From NCBI GenBank assembly GCA_013297865.1, contig JAAFIP010000012.1, positions 58,200 through 122,199 of the forward strand: 64,000 nucleotides of DNA. The letters are read 5' to 3'. The DNA is from Polaromonas sp. Its GTDB lineage: Bacteria; Pseudomonadota; Gammaproteobacteria; Burkholderiales; Burkholderiaceae_C. Both the position numbers and the translations under genes were made by a program. Under the pieces are notes generated by a model that did no database searches, was not told the origin of the DNA, and saw nothing but the letters and a program-made list of their open reading frames with translations. Below, piece after piece: positions 45,477 through 54,885 of the stretch (position 1 is the stretch's first letter; each line of letters opens with the position of its first letter).

Positions 45477-46538
45477 ATGGACCGCCTGCACTCGCCTGCT
45501 GCATCACACGCCCTGTGGATGGCGCTGGCCCTGCTGCTGGCCAGTGCCGTACTGGTCTTGCTGGGCGTGAGCGTGGGCAGCACGGGCCTGGCGATTGGCA
45601 AGGAAGGGCTGCTGGGCTGGACGCGGGATGCCACTCTGGTGCAGATCGTGTGGGACATCCGCCTGCCGCGCAGCCTGGGCGCATGGCTGGCCGGGGCCTT
45701 GCTGGGCCTGGGCGGCGCGGTGGCGCAGGGCCTGTTTCGCAATCCGCTGGCCGACCCGTATCTGCTGGGCAGTGCTTCGGGGGCCTCGCTAGGCGTAGCC
45801 ACCGTGCTCGCACTGCTGGGCGCTACGCCGTTTGCTGCCAGCACGGGCGGGCAGTGGCTGCTAAGCCTGGGCCTGACGGGGGCTGCGTTTGCAGGCGCGG
45901 TGGCGGCGGTGTTGCTGACCCTGGCGCTGGCGCGGGGCGTGCAGCACACTTTGCGTCTGCTGCTGGCAGGGGTGGTGGTGAGCGTGGTGCTGGGCGCGTT
46001 GAGTTCTCTGGTGCTGATGCTGGCTCCGCAGGTGCTGCAGGCGATGCAGGCCTTCTTGCTGGGCAGCACCAGCTTTGTCGGCTGGCCCGCCTGCCTGCTG
46101 ATGGCGGGGGTGGCCGTGCTGTGCCTCACAGCGGCTTCGCTGACCGCGCGGGCGCTGGATGCCATGGCTTTGGGTGAGGCCACGGCGCGCAGCCTGGGCC
46201 TGCCACTGGGCCAGCTGCGCCTGGGCTTGGTGGCGGTGATGGCGCTGGCCACAGGCGCGGCCGTGGCGCATACTGGCCTGATTGCTTTTGTTGGCTTGGC
46301 TGCGCCGCATATGGTGCGTTCGCTGCTGCGCACGACGCACCGGGCGCTGCTGCTGCTGAGCAGCCTGACAGGGGCTGTGCTGTTGCTGGCAGCGGATGTG
46401 CTGGCGCGTGCGCTGTTGGCCCCGCAGGAGCTGCCCGTGGGCGTGCTGACTGCTGTGCTGGGCGGCGGCTACCTGCTGTGGCTGATGCACCGCGAGCAGG
46501 CCGTGGCAGCCCACACGACAACGAGCAAGGCACCATGA
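45477..46538 (+). CDS. btuC: Cobalamin/iron-siderophore ABC permease (FecCD type)
   Basis: From ATG 45477 the 353-residue FecCD permease has about ten membrane helices. IRLPRSLGAWLAGALLGLGG and AVAQGLFRNPLADPYLLGSA are the family signature. GLIAFVGLAAPHMVRSLL is the coupling-helix region. It imports B12 with BtuF and the ATPase. The longer reading frame upstream is a shadow of btuF. Its TGA overlaps the next ATG. Confidence 0.93.
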   Translation: MDRLHSPAASHALWMALALLLASAVLVLLGVSVGSTGLAIGKEGLLGWTRDATLVQIVWDIRLPRSLGAWLAGALLGLGGAVAQGLFRNPLADPYLLGSASGASLGVATVLALLGATPFAASTGGQWLLSLGLTGAAFAGAVAAVLLTLALARGVQHTLRLLLAGVVVSVVLGALSSLVLMLAPQVLQAMQAFLLGSTSFVGWPACLLMAGVAVLCLTAASLTARALDAMALGEATARSLGLPLGQLRLGLVAVMALATGAAVAHTGLIAFVGLAAPHMVRSLLRTTHRALLLLSSLTGAVLLLAADVLARALLAPQELPVGVLTAVLGGGYLLWLMHREQAVAAHTTTSKAP

Positions 46539-47317
46539 GCATGCCGCGCTACGCCCTGCAAACCCAGCACCTGAGCGCCCAGCTGGGCCAGCGCACCGTG
46601 CTGCAGGGGCTGAACATCGAGATTGCCGCGGGGCAGTGGACCGCGGTGGTCGGCCCCAACGGCGCAGGCAAATCCACCTTGCTCAAATGCCTGGCGGGTC
46701 TGTTGCCCTACCAAGGGGTGGTGCAGCTGCTGGGTCAGGATATGGCGATCCTGCCTGCGCGTCAGCGCGCCCAGCAGTTGGCCTGGATGGGGCAGCACGA
46801 AGCGGGGGCGGATGACCTGAGTGCCTACGACGTAGCGATGCTGGGCCGCCTACCTTACCAGGGCTGGCTGGCCGCACCCAGCACCGCAGACCACGCCGCC
46901 GTGCAACAGGCGCTGCGCACCACACAGGCCTGGGACTGGCGCGAACGGGCACTGGGGCAGCTGTCGGCAGGCGAGCGACAGCGGGTGCTGCTGGCCCGCG
47001 CGCTGGCCACTCAAGCACAGGTGCTGCTGATGGACGAACCTCTGGCCAATCTTGACCCACCGCACCAGTCAGACTGGCTGCACACCACCCGGGAGCTGGT
47101 TGCACAAGGCTGCACGGTGGTCAGCGTGTTGCACGAAGTGTCCATGGCGCTGCAGGCGGACCGCGTGCTGGTCATGCAGGAGGGACGTGTGCTGCACCAC
47201 GCCAGCGCCGCCGATGCGGCCAGCCATCGCGCACTGGAAGCGGTGTTTGACCAGTGCATTGCCGTGCAGGCGGTGGGCAGAGCGTTCATCGCCATGCCTG
47301 CAGGGCAGAAAGTATGA
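46535..47317 (+). CDS. btuD: Cobalamin ABC transporter ATP-binding protein
   Basis: A 260-residue ABC ATPase from ATG 46535 (ATGA overlap with btuC). Walker A is VVGPNGAGKSTLLKCLAGL, the signature LSAGERQRVLLARALATQ, Walker B VLLMDEPLANLDP and the H-loop VVSVLHEVSMAL. It powers B12 import. Element copy 6 begins just after its stop. Confidence 0.93.
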   Translation: MSMPRYALQTQHLSAQLGQRTVLQGLNIEIAAGQWTAVVGPNGAGKSTLLKCLAGLLPYQGVVQLLGQDMAILPARQRAQQLAWMGQHEAGADDLSAYDVAMLGRLPYQGWLAAPSTADHAAVQQALRTTQAWDWRERALGQLSAGERQRVLLARALATQAQVLLMDEPLANLDPPHQSDWLHTTRELVAQGCTVVSVLHEVSMALQADRVLVMQEGRVLHHASAADAASHRALEAVFDQCIAVQAVGRAFIAMPAGQKV

Positions 47318-47318
47318 T

Positions 47319-47377
47319 GTTTTAGGGCTGCAGCCCAATAGAATACAGCGGGAGCAGCTATAAAATGAATAGCGACT
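47319..47377 (+). repeat. Dispersed CCAATAG element, copy 6
   Basis: Core CCAATAGAATACAGCGGGAG then CAGCTAT, with the palindromic GGGCTGCAGCCC flank. It lies between the btuD stop and the convergent mltB stop, where it may also act as a 3' hairpin. Confidence 0.8.
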
Positions 47378-47383
47378 AGGATC

Positions 47384-48445
47384 TTAAGGCTTGACGATGG
47401 CCTTGATCTCGGCACCCAGGTCGATTACCGACATGGCGTAGTAGCTGCTCCAGTTGTAGCGGGTGATGGCATAGAAATTTTCTGTGCCTGCCACATACTG
47501 GGGCGCGCCATCGCTGCCGTTGAGCAGCTCGATCAAGGCCAACGGGCCGGGGTGGGACAGCGCATCGCCGCGCAGCACAGCGCCCAGCGCGGTAAAACGC
47601 TCGACCGTGAACGAAGGCAGGATGTCCGGGCCCATCAGCGTGTCCTTGTCCAGGCGGGTATTGTCAAAGGCTACCGGGTAGTGCGTGGGCAAGCCGGGCT
47701 TCCAGTTGAAGGCCTTGAAATAATTGGCCACAGAGCCAATGGCGTCGGCCTGGCTGTTGAACAGGTCTACCTTGCCGTCGCCGTCAAAATCAATCGCATA
47801 CTTGACCCAGCTGCTGGGCATGAACTGGCCCAGGCCCATGGCCCCGGCATAGCTGCCGCGCAGGCTCAGCGGGTCAATATTGGTGCGGTTGGCCAGCGAC
47901 AGCACCTGCTCTAGCTCGTCCCTGAAAAACTGGGTTCGGTCGCGTTTGTCGGTTTTGGGGAAGTCAAAAGCCAGCGTGGCTAGCGCGTCCATCACACGGA
48001 AGGTGCCCATGTCGCGGCCATAGATGGTTTCCACGCCAATGATGCCAACAATGATCTCGGCGGGCACGCCAAACTCCTGCTCGGCACGCTCCAGCGTGTC
48101 TGCGTTGGCGCGCCAAAAGCGCACACCCGCCTGGATGCGCACCGGGTCAATGAAGCGGCTGCGGTAGACGCGCCAGTTTTTCACAAAGGTGCCGCTGGCT
48201 GGGCGCATCAGGCGCTGCACGGTGGGGATGAAGTTGGACTGGCCAATGGCCTGGCGCACCCATTCGCGGTCCAGATTGCGCCGCTCGGCTATGTCGTCAG
48301 CAAAGCGCATGGCCTCTTCGCGGCTGCTGTAGGCCTCGCCTGTGGCCAGTGCGGTTTTTTTGCTGGTTTTTTGGGCAAGTGCAGTGGACTGCATAGTGCA
48401 GGCAGCAACAAGCAAAAGTATCAGGGTGCGAAAGACAGACAACAT
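47384..48445 (-). CDS. mltB: Lytic murein transglycosylase B
   Basis: A 353-residue exported MltB. The signal is TLILLLVAACTMQSTALAQ. The catalytic Glu is in IVGIIGVETIYGRDMG, and GSYAGAMGLGQFMPSSWVKY and AIDFDGDGKVDLFNSQADAI (Ca-binding EF-hand-like loop) follow. It cleaves the glycan strands of peptidoglycan with 1,6-anhydro ends. The first Cys could also be a lipobox. Confidence 0.93.
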   Translation of the reverse strand: MLSVFRTLILLLVAACTMQSTALAQKTSKKTALATGEAYSSREEAMRFADDIAERRNLDREWVRQAIGQSNFIPTVQRLMRPASGTFVKNWRVYRSRFIDPVRIQAGVRFWRANADTLERAEQEFGVPAEIIVGIIGVETIYGRDMGTFRVMDALATLAFDFPKTDKRDRTQFFRDELEQVLSLANRTNIDPLSLRGSYAGAMGLGQFMPSSWVKYAIDFDGDGKVDLFNSQADAIGSVANYFKAFNWKPGLPTHYPVAFDNTRLDKDTLMGPDILPSFTVERFTALGAVLRGDALSHPGPLALIELLNGSDGAPQYVAGTENFYAITRYNWSSYYAMSVIDLGAEIKAIVKP

Positions 48446-48512
48446 GCGGGCAGATAGGAGATGACAGATGGCAAATTAGGTGGATTCACGTTGAATCCTG
48501 ACGGCCTACAGT

Positions 48513-50543
48513 TTACACGCGAGGTGTTACAGGCAATGCAGGCAGCTTGGCAAACTGGCTGCGCAAAGCGGCCAGGCTGTGGGGCTGTGCGCTGTGTGGC
48601 GCATAGCGCAGGGCCTCCAGCTTCAGCAGCCAGGCGTGTAGCGATTGGGCTGCGCTGCCCCAGCGCGACAGCGCCAGATGGGCCAGCTCGCGCGGTGGCG
48701 TGCCATCGTGGCTGGGCAGGCCTGCGGCGGCCAGGCGTTTGCGCGCTGAGCGCAGCAGGCGCAGCCAGGGGTCGTGCTGGCTGCGGGCGTACAGAGTCCA
48801 GGCGGCGCCCAGCAGGCTCACGGTAACGATGATGCCCAGCAGCACATAGCTCAGGTCCTGCCAGCTCGGTGAGTCAAAACCGATGTTTTTTAGCAGGTTC
48901 AGCTGCTTGCTCTGGCTGTAGTTGAGCACCCACTGGTTCCACGAATTGTTCACTGCCTCCCATGCTGCACGCAGCTGGGCCGCCACGCCGGGACTCAGCA
49001 CCGTACCAAAGGCCGAGGCCACTGCGCCTTGCGGCAAGGCCAAGCGCTGGAACTGGCCGATACGGCTGGGCGAGACCGCACTGGTGGGGTCCACACGCAC
49101 CCAGCCGCGCCCGGCCTGCCACACCTCGGCCCAGGCGTGGGCATCGCTCTGGCGCACGGTCCAGAAGTCGTCCACCGGGTTGATCTCACCGCCCTGGTAG
49201 CCCGTCACGATGCGCGACGGAATGTCGAGTGCGCGCATCAGGATCACAAAGCTGGACGCCATGTGCTCGCAAAACCCCTCTTTTTTGTCAAACCAGAATT
49301 CATCAGCGGTGTGCTGGCCAAACACGCCAGGGTCCAGTGTGTAGGTGTAGCCGCCGGTGCGCAGGCGGTTCATCACCTCGGGCACCAGCACAGACGCGTC
49401 GGCCTGGGCCCAGCGCGGATCGCGGCGCATGTCGGCGGCCATCTGCAGCGTGCGCGGGTTAAAGCCCGGTGGCAGCTCCAGAAAGTTCTGCAACTGCACA
49501 TTGGCGCGCAGCGGCCCATGCTGGAAGCTGGTGGCGCTCTCGGCGCTGTAGCGCAAGATGTCAGTCACTGGCTTGTTGCTGACCCATTGCAGCTCATTGG
49601 TCATCGTGACCTGATGGTCAGGCACCAGAGGCTTTTGCACCGCGGTATCGAGCACGAATATCCATGGCCGGTTGGTTTTCTCCAGCGTGACCTGGTATTT
49701 GATGGTCGGCCCCCGGGTCTGCAACTGCGCGGGCACCGTGTAGCGCCACGACACCGTAGCGTAGTTGGAGACCCACTCCCTGCCATCGAAAGCCGACAGC
49801 ACCGGCCCGCGAAAATACATATCGGGCTGTGCGGGCGGCTTGCCTTCAAACTTGATGCGCATGGCAATCGAGTCGTCCTGGGCCAAAGACGCAATGGTGC
49901 CCACGCGCATGCTGGGCGACAGCCCGGTACGCCCGGCCATGGCATCGCTGGGCACCCCCCACAGCGGGGCCATGCGCGGAAACAGCACAAACAGCACTGC
50001 CATGATCGGCGCGCCCAGCAGCACCAAAGAGCCCGCCACTTTGGCAGACGCCGCCAGGGGCGGCTTGCCCACCTGCATATGCGCGTTGACCAAGGCCGTG
50101 AGCAGACCCATGAGTGCGATCAGCATGGCCGCCGCAGTGAGTAGCGACTGGGAGAAAAAGAAGTTGCTCAGCATCGTGAAAAAACCGAGGAAAAACACCA
50201 CAAATGCGTCGCGGCGCGCGCGCAGCTCGAGTGTTTTCAGGCTCAGCAGCACCACAATCAAGGTGACGCCTGCGTCGCGCCCCAGCAGGGTTTTGTGGGT
50301 GATCAGTGTGGCACCCACGGTCAGCGCCAGCAGGCCAACCAACCACCACTTGGAAGGCAGTGGTTGGCTGTACCAGGCCAAACGCGCCCGCCACAGCAGC
50401 ACGCCGGTGGCCAGCGCCGTGCACCACAAGGGCAGACGGCCGACTTGCGGCAGGATGACCCAGGCAATCACGCCCAGCAAAAACAGCGTGTCGCGTGCTT
50501 CACGCGGCAGATGAGACAGTCGGTCAATGACGCGGCTTAGCAT
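48513..50543 (-). CDS. DUF3488/transglutaminase-like membrane protein (TgpA type)
   Basis: From ATG 50543 (coupled to the DUF58 stop) a 676-residue protein. About six N-terminal membrane segments (DUF3488, TgpA_N) are followed by a periplasmic transglutaminase core. The core has DKKEGFCEHMASSFVILMRA with the catalytic Cys, SDAHAWAEVW with His and VRVDPTSA with Asp. A last membrane helix is near residue 575 (YVLLGIIVTVSLLGAAW). TgpA of Pseudomonas is essential for viability; the substrate here is unknown. It is operonic with moxR and DUF58 genes. Confidence 0.9.
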   Translation of the reverse strand: MLSRVIDRLSHLPREARDTLFLLGVIAWVILPQVGRLPLWCTALATGVLLWRARLAWYSQPLPSKWWLVGLLALTVGATLITHKTLLGRDAGVTLIVVLLSLKTLELRARRDAFVVFFLGFFTMLSNFFFSQSLLTAAAMLIALMGLLTALVNAHMQVGKPPLAASAKVAGSLVLLGAPIMAVLFVLFPRMAPLWGVPSDAMAGRTGLSPSMRVGTIASLAQDDSIAMRIKFEGKPPAQPDMYFRGPVLSAFDGREWVSNYATVSWRYTVPAQLQTRGPTIKYQVTLEKTNRPWIFVLDTAVQKPLVPDHQVTMTNELQWVSNKPVTDILRYSAESATSFQHGPLRANVQLQNFLELPPGFNPRTLQMAADMRRDPRWAQADASVLVPEVMNRLRTGGYTYTLDPGVFGQHTADEFWFDKKEGFCEHMASSFVILMRALDIPSRIVTGYQGGEINPVDDFWTVRQSDAHAWAEVWQAGRGWVRVDPTSAVSPSRIGQFQRLALPQGAVASAFGTVLSPGVAAQLRAAWEAVNNSWNQWVLNYSQSKQLNLLKNIGFDSPSWQDLSYVLLGIIVTVSLLGAAWTLYARSQHDPWLRLLRSARKRLAAAGLPSHDGTPPRELAHLALSRWGSAAQSLHAWLLKLEALRYAPHSAQPHSLAALRSQFAKLPALPVTPRV

Positions 50544-51502
50544 AGGGCCAGAGCCTCCAGGCATTGGCGCTTGTGGCCTTCGCCGCAGGCGGGCTTGATC
50601 TCGCGGCCTGGCAGGCGCAGGCCGTAGTCGCTGCCCAGCCGGTCTGCGGCCAGCACCCAGGCCGTCAGGCGGCTGAGCTTGTGTTCGGTATCAAGATGGC
50701 CGCAAGTGACAAAGTCGAGCCACAGCTCGTAGCGCTGGGCCTGCTGGGTGTCGCGGCTGACCAGCTCGTCGCTGCCGCGCGCCACGGCTTTAGCCACCTG
50801 CTTCCACACCACCAGCTTCATCGGGTCGCCCCGGCGGTAGCCGCGCACGCCGTCAAACTCGCCCGTGTTCTGCGTCTGGGTGGCCACGCCGCCGCCTGCG
50901 CGCGGCTCGCCTGCGGGCAGGGGCGGGGGCAGGGGCTCGGGCGCGGGGTACACCAGCACTTCGGCTTTGGGCCGCCAGACCGTCCAGACGCGGAAGGTGC
51001 CTAGTGGAAAGCGTGTCTCGGCGGTCAGGTCGGGCAGGCGGTGCAGGCCGCGGCGCTCGGGCTTGAAGCCCACCTGCACCACCGCGCTGCCCTGGGCCTG
51101 CACGTCCGTCCAGGACCAGTGCCGCAGATCCAGCAGGCTCAGGCCAATGCTGGGGCGCGCGCTGCGCTTGTCATGGCTCAGGCGGATATCAAACTGCGCT
51201 GTGCTGCCTGCAAACTGCGCGCTCGGCGCAATCAGGTGCAGCGTCAGGCCGCGCAGGTTGCCGTGGCACACATGCATGCCCACAATGGCCGCACCCGCCA
51301 GCATGAAGGTGAGCAGATAGCCCAGATTGAGCTGGTAGTTGATGGAGGCCACCAGCAGCACCAGCAAGGTCAGGGCCAGCATCCATCCGGCCCGCGTGGG
51401 CAGGATGTAGACATTGCGCTGGGTCAGCTGCAAAGTGTCGGTCAGGGGCAGCTTGCTTTGCCACCACTGACGAAACCGCCTGCGCACCCAGCCGATGATC
51501 AT
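50537..51502 (-). CDS. DUF58 domain protein
   Basis: A 321-residue protein with an N-terminal membrane pair (GWMLALTLLVLLVASINYQL, GYLLTFMLAGAAIVGMHVCH). The DUF58 domain follows, including GEFDGVRGYRRGDPMKLVVW. DUF58 proteins are von Willebrand-like partners of MoxR ATPases. The start overlaps the end of the NTF2-like gene. Confidence 0.88.
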   Translation of the reverse strand: MIIGWVRRRFRQWWQSKLPLTDTLQLTQRNVYILPTRAGWMLALTLLVLLVASINYQLNLGYLLTFMLAGAAIVGMHVCHGNLRGLTLHLIAPSAQFAGSTAQFDIRLSHDKRSARPSIGLSLLDLRHWSWTDVQAQGSAVVQVGFKPERRGLHRLPDLTAETRFPLGTFRVWTVWRPKAEVLVYPAPEPLPPPLPAGEPRAGGGVATQTQNTGEFDGVRGYRRGDPMKLVVWKQVAKAVARGSDELVSRDTQQAQRYELWLDFVTCGHLDTEHKLSRLTAWVLAADRLGSDYGLRLPGREIKPACGEGHKRQCLEALALC

Positions 51503-51933
51503 GTTGCGTGCTCCTGCAAGGCGGCTTGGGGTGCGGTGTCATTTCTGGCAAATGCGGGGCAGGCCGTGCCTTGGTGAAAGCGCAGTTGCCAGCTGCCATC
51601 GGTGAACTGCCACAGCGAGCTGCGCTGGCTGTGCAGCGACAGCTCGCCGCGCCCCTCCACGTGGGCTGAACGGTAGGTGAGCAGGGCCACGCTGTAGGAC
51701 GGCATGGTGAGCGCGAAGTCCTGCGACCACACTACTGCATGAACCCTCTGCTCCAGCAGGTGCGCAAACATCTGGGCATGGGTGTAACGCTGGCCCGAGC
51801 GGCCGATTTCGACAAAGTCCGGGTGCAGCAGCTTGAGCAACTTTGCCTTGTCAGCGCGCACGGTGTGCTGATGCAGGCTTAGCTCCAGGCTGCAGATCAG
51901 TTGCAGGAGGGCTTGGGGAGGATTCGGGGACAT
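51499..51933 (-). CDS. NTF2-like (DUF4440) protein
   Basis: A 144-residue protein from ATG 51933 (a TTG at 51951 would add six). It has the cone-shaped NTF2/SnoaL pattern: LLKLLHPDFVEIGRSGQRYT, YSVALLTYRSAHV and SSLWQFTDGSWQLRFHQGTA. A ligand or enzymatic role is unknown. It is inserted between moxR and DUF58, which usually adjoin each other. Confidence 0.75.
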   Translation of the reverse strand: MSPNPPQALLQLICSLELSLHQHTVRADKAKLLKLLHPDFVEIGRSGQRYTHAQMFAHLLEQRVHAVVWSQDFALTMPSYSVALLTYRSAHVEGRGELSLHSQRSSLWQFTDGSWQLRFHQGTACPAFARNDTAPQAALQEHAT

Positions 51934-52009
51934 GGGGGTATGGATTCGCAATCCGTCAGAAAATTCAACGTCTATTCATTCAATGGCTGTTGTGACAGCG
52001 CGCAAAGCA

Positions 52010-52939
52010 TCAAGGCAGGGGCACCGCCTGTACCATGGCGCGTACCTGCTCTACCGCGCCGCGGCCTGCGTCAGACACCGGCACCATGCGATGCGCAATG
52101 GCCTGGGGCAGGATGGCCTGCACATCGTCAGGAGCGACATAGTCGCGCCCGTCCAGCAAGGCCTGGGCCTTGGCTGCGCGCACGAGGGCAATGCCAGCGC
52201 GCGGGCTCAGGCCCTGCAGAAACCAGCGGCCCGAGCGGGTGGCGGCGATCAGGTCCTGCACGTAGTTGAGCAGCGGCTCGGCGGCGTGCACCTTGTGCAC
52301 TGCAGCCTGGGCGGCTTTGAGGGTGTCTTGCGTGAACACGGCGGGCAGGGCCTCGACCATATCGCGCCGGTCGCCGCCAGACAGCAGCTCGCGTTCGGCG
52401 GCGCGGTCGGGGTAGCCCAGGGAAATGCGCATCAAAAAGCGGTCCAGTTGGCTCTCGGGCAGCGCGTAGGTGCCCAGCTGGTCATGCGGGTTTTGCGTGG
52501 CAATGACAAAAAACGGCGTGGGCAGGGCGCGCGTTGCGCCTTCCACGGTGACCTGTTTTTCCTCCATGGCCTCCAGCAGGGCAGACTGGGTCTTGGGGCT
52601 GGCACGGTTGATCTCGTCGGCCAGCAGCACTTGGGCAAACACCGGGCCGGGGTGGAACACGAAGGCCTCTTTGCCGCGTTCATAGATCGACACACCCGAC
52701 AGGTCGCTGGGCATCAGGTCCGCAGTAAACTGCACCCGTGAGAACTGCAGGCCAAAGCTGCGCGACAGCGCGTGGGCCAGCGTGGTCTTGCCCACACCGG
52801 GCACGTCCTCGATCAAAAGATGGCCGCCCGCAATCAGACAGGCCACGCAGTCCTGCACCTGCGGGTTTTTACCCACGATCACCGTGTTAAGCTGCTTTAA
52901 AAGCGTTTGGAGTAAATGATGTATGTCTTTGGTATCCAT
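52010..52939 (-). CDS. MoxR family AAA ATPase
   Basis: The 309-residue AAA protein has Walker A LIEDVPGVGKTTLAHALSRS, Walker B VLLADEINRASPKTQSALLE, and ATQNPHDQLGTYALPESQLD. MoxR ATPases are chaperones for maturation of partner complexes with VWA/DUF58 proteins. It is the first gene of the operon towards the transglutaminase, divergent from the deacetylase gene with a 32-base gap. Confidence 0.92.
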   Translation of the reverse strand: MDTKDIHHLLQTLLKQLNTVIVGKNPQVQDCVACLIAGGHLLIEDVPGVGKTTLAHALSRSFGLQFSRVQFTADLMPSDLSGVSIYERGKEAFVFHPGPVFAQVLLADEINRASPKTQSALLEAMEEKQVTVEGATRALPTPFFVIATQNPHDQLGTYALPESQLDRFLMRISLGYPDRAAERELLSGGDRRDMVEALPAVFTQDTLKAAQAAVHKVHAAEPLLNYVQDLIAATRSGRWFLQGLSPRAGIALVRAAKAQALLDGRDYVAPDDVQAILPQAIAHRMVPVSDAGRGAVEQVRAMVQAVPLP

Positions 52940-52971
52940 ACGCTAACGATACCCTAAAACGCTGCCAAATC

Positions 52972-53922
52972 ATGCCCACAGGTTATTTCACGCACCGCGA
53001 TTTTCACCTGCACGAGATGGGTGAAGGCCACCCCGAATGCCCCGAGCGGCTGGACGCCATCAACGACCGGCTGATCGCCTCGGGCCTGGGCGATGTGCTG
53101 GACTACCGCGAGGTGCCTTTGGCCTCGCTGACCGATGTGGAGCTGGCCCATGGCCGCATGTACATTGCCTCTTTGCAGGGGCTGAGCGACCGTCTGGTGC
53201 AGGAGATCGAGGCCGGTGGCCCGGACCATCTGCAGATCGATCCCGACACCGCCATCAACACCCACACCTGGCAGGCCGCCGTGCGTGCCACTGGCGCTGC
53301 GCTGGCCGCTACCGACGCGGTGATGGCCGGTGAGCTGACCAATGCCTTTTGCGCGGTGCGCCCGCCGGGCCACCATGCCTGCCGTGACAAGGCCATGGGG
53401 TTTTGCTTTTTCAACCACATCGCCATTGCAGCCAAATATGCGCTGGACCGCCACGGCCTGCAGCGCGTGGCGGTGGTGGATTTTGATGTGCACCATGGCA
53501 ATGGCACCGAAGATATTCTGGGCGGCGACCCGCGCGCGCTGATGGTGGGTATCTTTCAACATCCGCTGTATCCCTACAGCGGCGCGGCCAGCACTGCGGC
53601 CAACATCCGCAACCTGCCGGTGCCTGCCTACACCAAGGGCGCGGCCATCCGCGAGATGTTTACCAGCGACCTGCTGCCGCGCCTGGACGCCTTTAAACCC
53701 GAGATGATTTTCATCAGCGCGGGCTTTGACGCGCACCGCGAGGACGAGCTGGGACAGCTGGGCCTGGTGGAGAGCGACTACGAGTGGATGACCCAGCAGA
53801 TCAACACACTGGCCCGCCGCCACGCCAAGGGCAGGGTGGTCAGTTGCCTGGAGGGCGGCTATGCGCTGCAGGCGCTGGCGCGCAGCGTGGAGGCGCATTT
53901 ACGGGTATTGGCCGATGTATAG
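52972..53922 (+). CDS. Histone deacetylase family protein (acetylpolyamine type)
   Basis: A 316-residue zinc deacetylase. AVRPPGHHACRDKAMGFCFF carries the catalytic His pair. VVDFDVHHGNGTEDILGGDP has the zinc Asp and His, and FISAGFDAHREDELGQLGL the second zinc Asp. Bacterial members of this class II-like group remove acetyl groups from polyamines or small amides. The substrate is not provable from sequence. Element copy 7 starts right after its stop. Confidence 0.9.
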   Translation: MPTGYFTHRDFHLHEMGEGHPECPERLDAINDRLIASGLGDVLDYREVPLASLTDVELAHGRMYIASLQGLSDRLVQEIEAGGPDHLQIDPDTAINTHTWQAAVRATGAALAATDAVMAGELTNAFCAVRPPGHHACRDKAMGFCFFNHIAIAAKYALDRHGLQRVAVVDFDVHHGNGTEDILGGDPRALMVGIFQHPLYPYSGAASTAANIRNLPVPAYTKGAAIREMFTSDLLPRLDAFKPEMIFISAGFDAHREDELGQLGLVESDYEWMTQQINTLARRHAKGRVVSCLEGGYALQALARSVEAHLRVLADV

Positions 53923-53924
53923 GA

Positions 53925-53992
53925 TGCTATTTATTTAATAGCTGCTCCCGCGATACTCTATTGGGCTGCAGCCCGAAAACATCGATAAAACA
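53925..53992 (-). repeat. Dispersed CCAATAG element, copy 7
   Basis: Core on the minus strand CCAATAGAGTATCGCGGGAG then CAGCTATT, with a GGGCTGCAGCCC palindrome beside it. It follows the deacetylase stop by a few bases. Confidence 0.8.
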
Positions 53993-54051
53993 GCCCTTAA
54001 AAGCATCCGGGCGGCGCGCAGGCAGTCCGCACGCTGCTTGCGGTAGGCGCC

Positions 54052-54837
54052 TTAAGCCTCTACCGTTGCGCGGTAGCCCAGCGCACTGGAGATTTCCCGT
54101 GCGGTAGCCTCCAGCTTGGGCAGCCAGCCCTCGTCCATGCGGTCGGCCGGGGCCGAGATGGACAGACCGGCTACCAGCTTGGCGCTGTCGTCGTAGATGC
54201 CCACGGCAATGCAGCGCACGCCCAGTTCGAGCTCTTCGTTGTCACGCGCCACGCCGTATTGCCGCGCTTTGGACAGCTCGCGCTCCAGCACGGGTAGCTG
54301 GGTGATGGAGTTTTTGGTGTGGCCTGGCAGGCCGGTGCGGGTGGCATAGGCGCGCAGGCGCGGCGTGTCGTCAGCAGCCAGAAACAGCTTGCCGGTAGAG
54401 GTGAGATGCAGCGGCGCGCGGCCACCGATGGCGCGTACCACTTGCATGCCGCTGCGCTCGCTAAACGCCCGCTCGACATACACAATCTCATCGCCCTGGC
54501 GCATCGACAGGTTGACCGGCTGCTGCGTCAGCTTATGCAGCTCGCGCATGGGGGCCAGGGCCGCATCGCGCACGTCCAGGCGGGCTTTGACCAGGTTGCC
54601 CAGCTCCAGCAGACGCATGCCCAGGCGGTAGCTGCCTGCCTCGGGGCGGTCGACATAGCGGCCAATGGTCAGGTCGTTGAGAATGCGGTGGGCGGTGGAG
54701 GGGTGCAGGGAGGTTTTTTCGCTGATTTCCTTGAGCGAAATGGCTTCTTCGCGCGAGGCCAGCACGTCGATCAAGCTGAACATGCGTTCCATGACCTGGA
54801 TCGCGGGGGTGGTGTGTTGGGGTAGCGGTTTTTTCAT
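54052..54837 (-). CDS. IclR family transcriptional regulator
   Basis: A 261-residue regulator with a winged-helix N-domain (about 15-75, SLKEISEKTSLHPSTAHRIL). The IclR effector domain follows, including GRAPLHLTSTGKLFLA and the DNEELELGVRCIAVGIYD stretch. Members commonly control aromatic or carboxylate degradation. The regulated genes are not evident. Confidence 0.9.
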   Translation of the reverse strand: MKKPLPQHTTPAIQVMERMFSLIDVLASREEAISLKEISEKTSLHPSTAHRILNDLTIGRYVDRPEAGSYRLGMRLLELGNLVKARLDVRDAALAPMRELHKLTQQPVNLSMRQGDEIVYVERAFSERSGMQVVRAIGGRAPLHLTSTGKLFLAADDTPRLRAYATRTGLPGHTKNSITQLPVLERELSKARQYGVARDNEELELGVRCIAVGIYDDSAKLVAGLSISAPADRMDEGWLPKLEATAREISSALGYRATVEA

Positions 54838-54885
54838 GAGGGGAACAGCTGGGCTCGGCGCGGTGCTCTGGGCGGCAACCGACAG

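Noticed and set aside
44336..46333. 665-codon minus-strand frame opposite cobU, btuF and btuC
   Set aside because: No recognisable domain; the plus strand has three coupled B12 genes with intact motifs.
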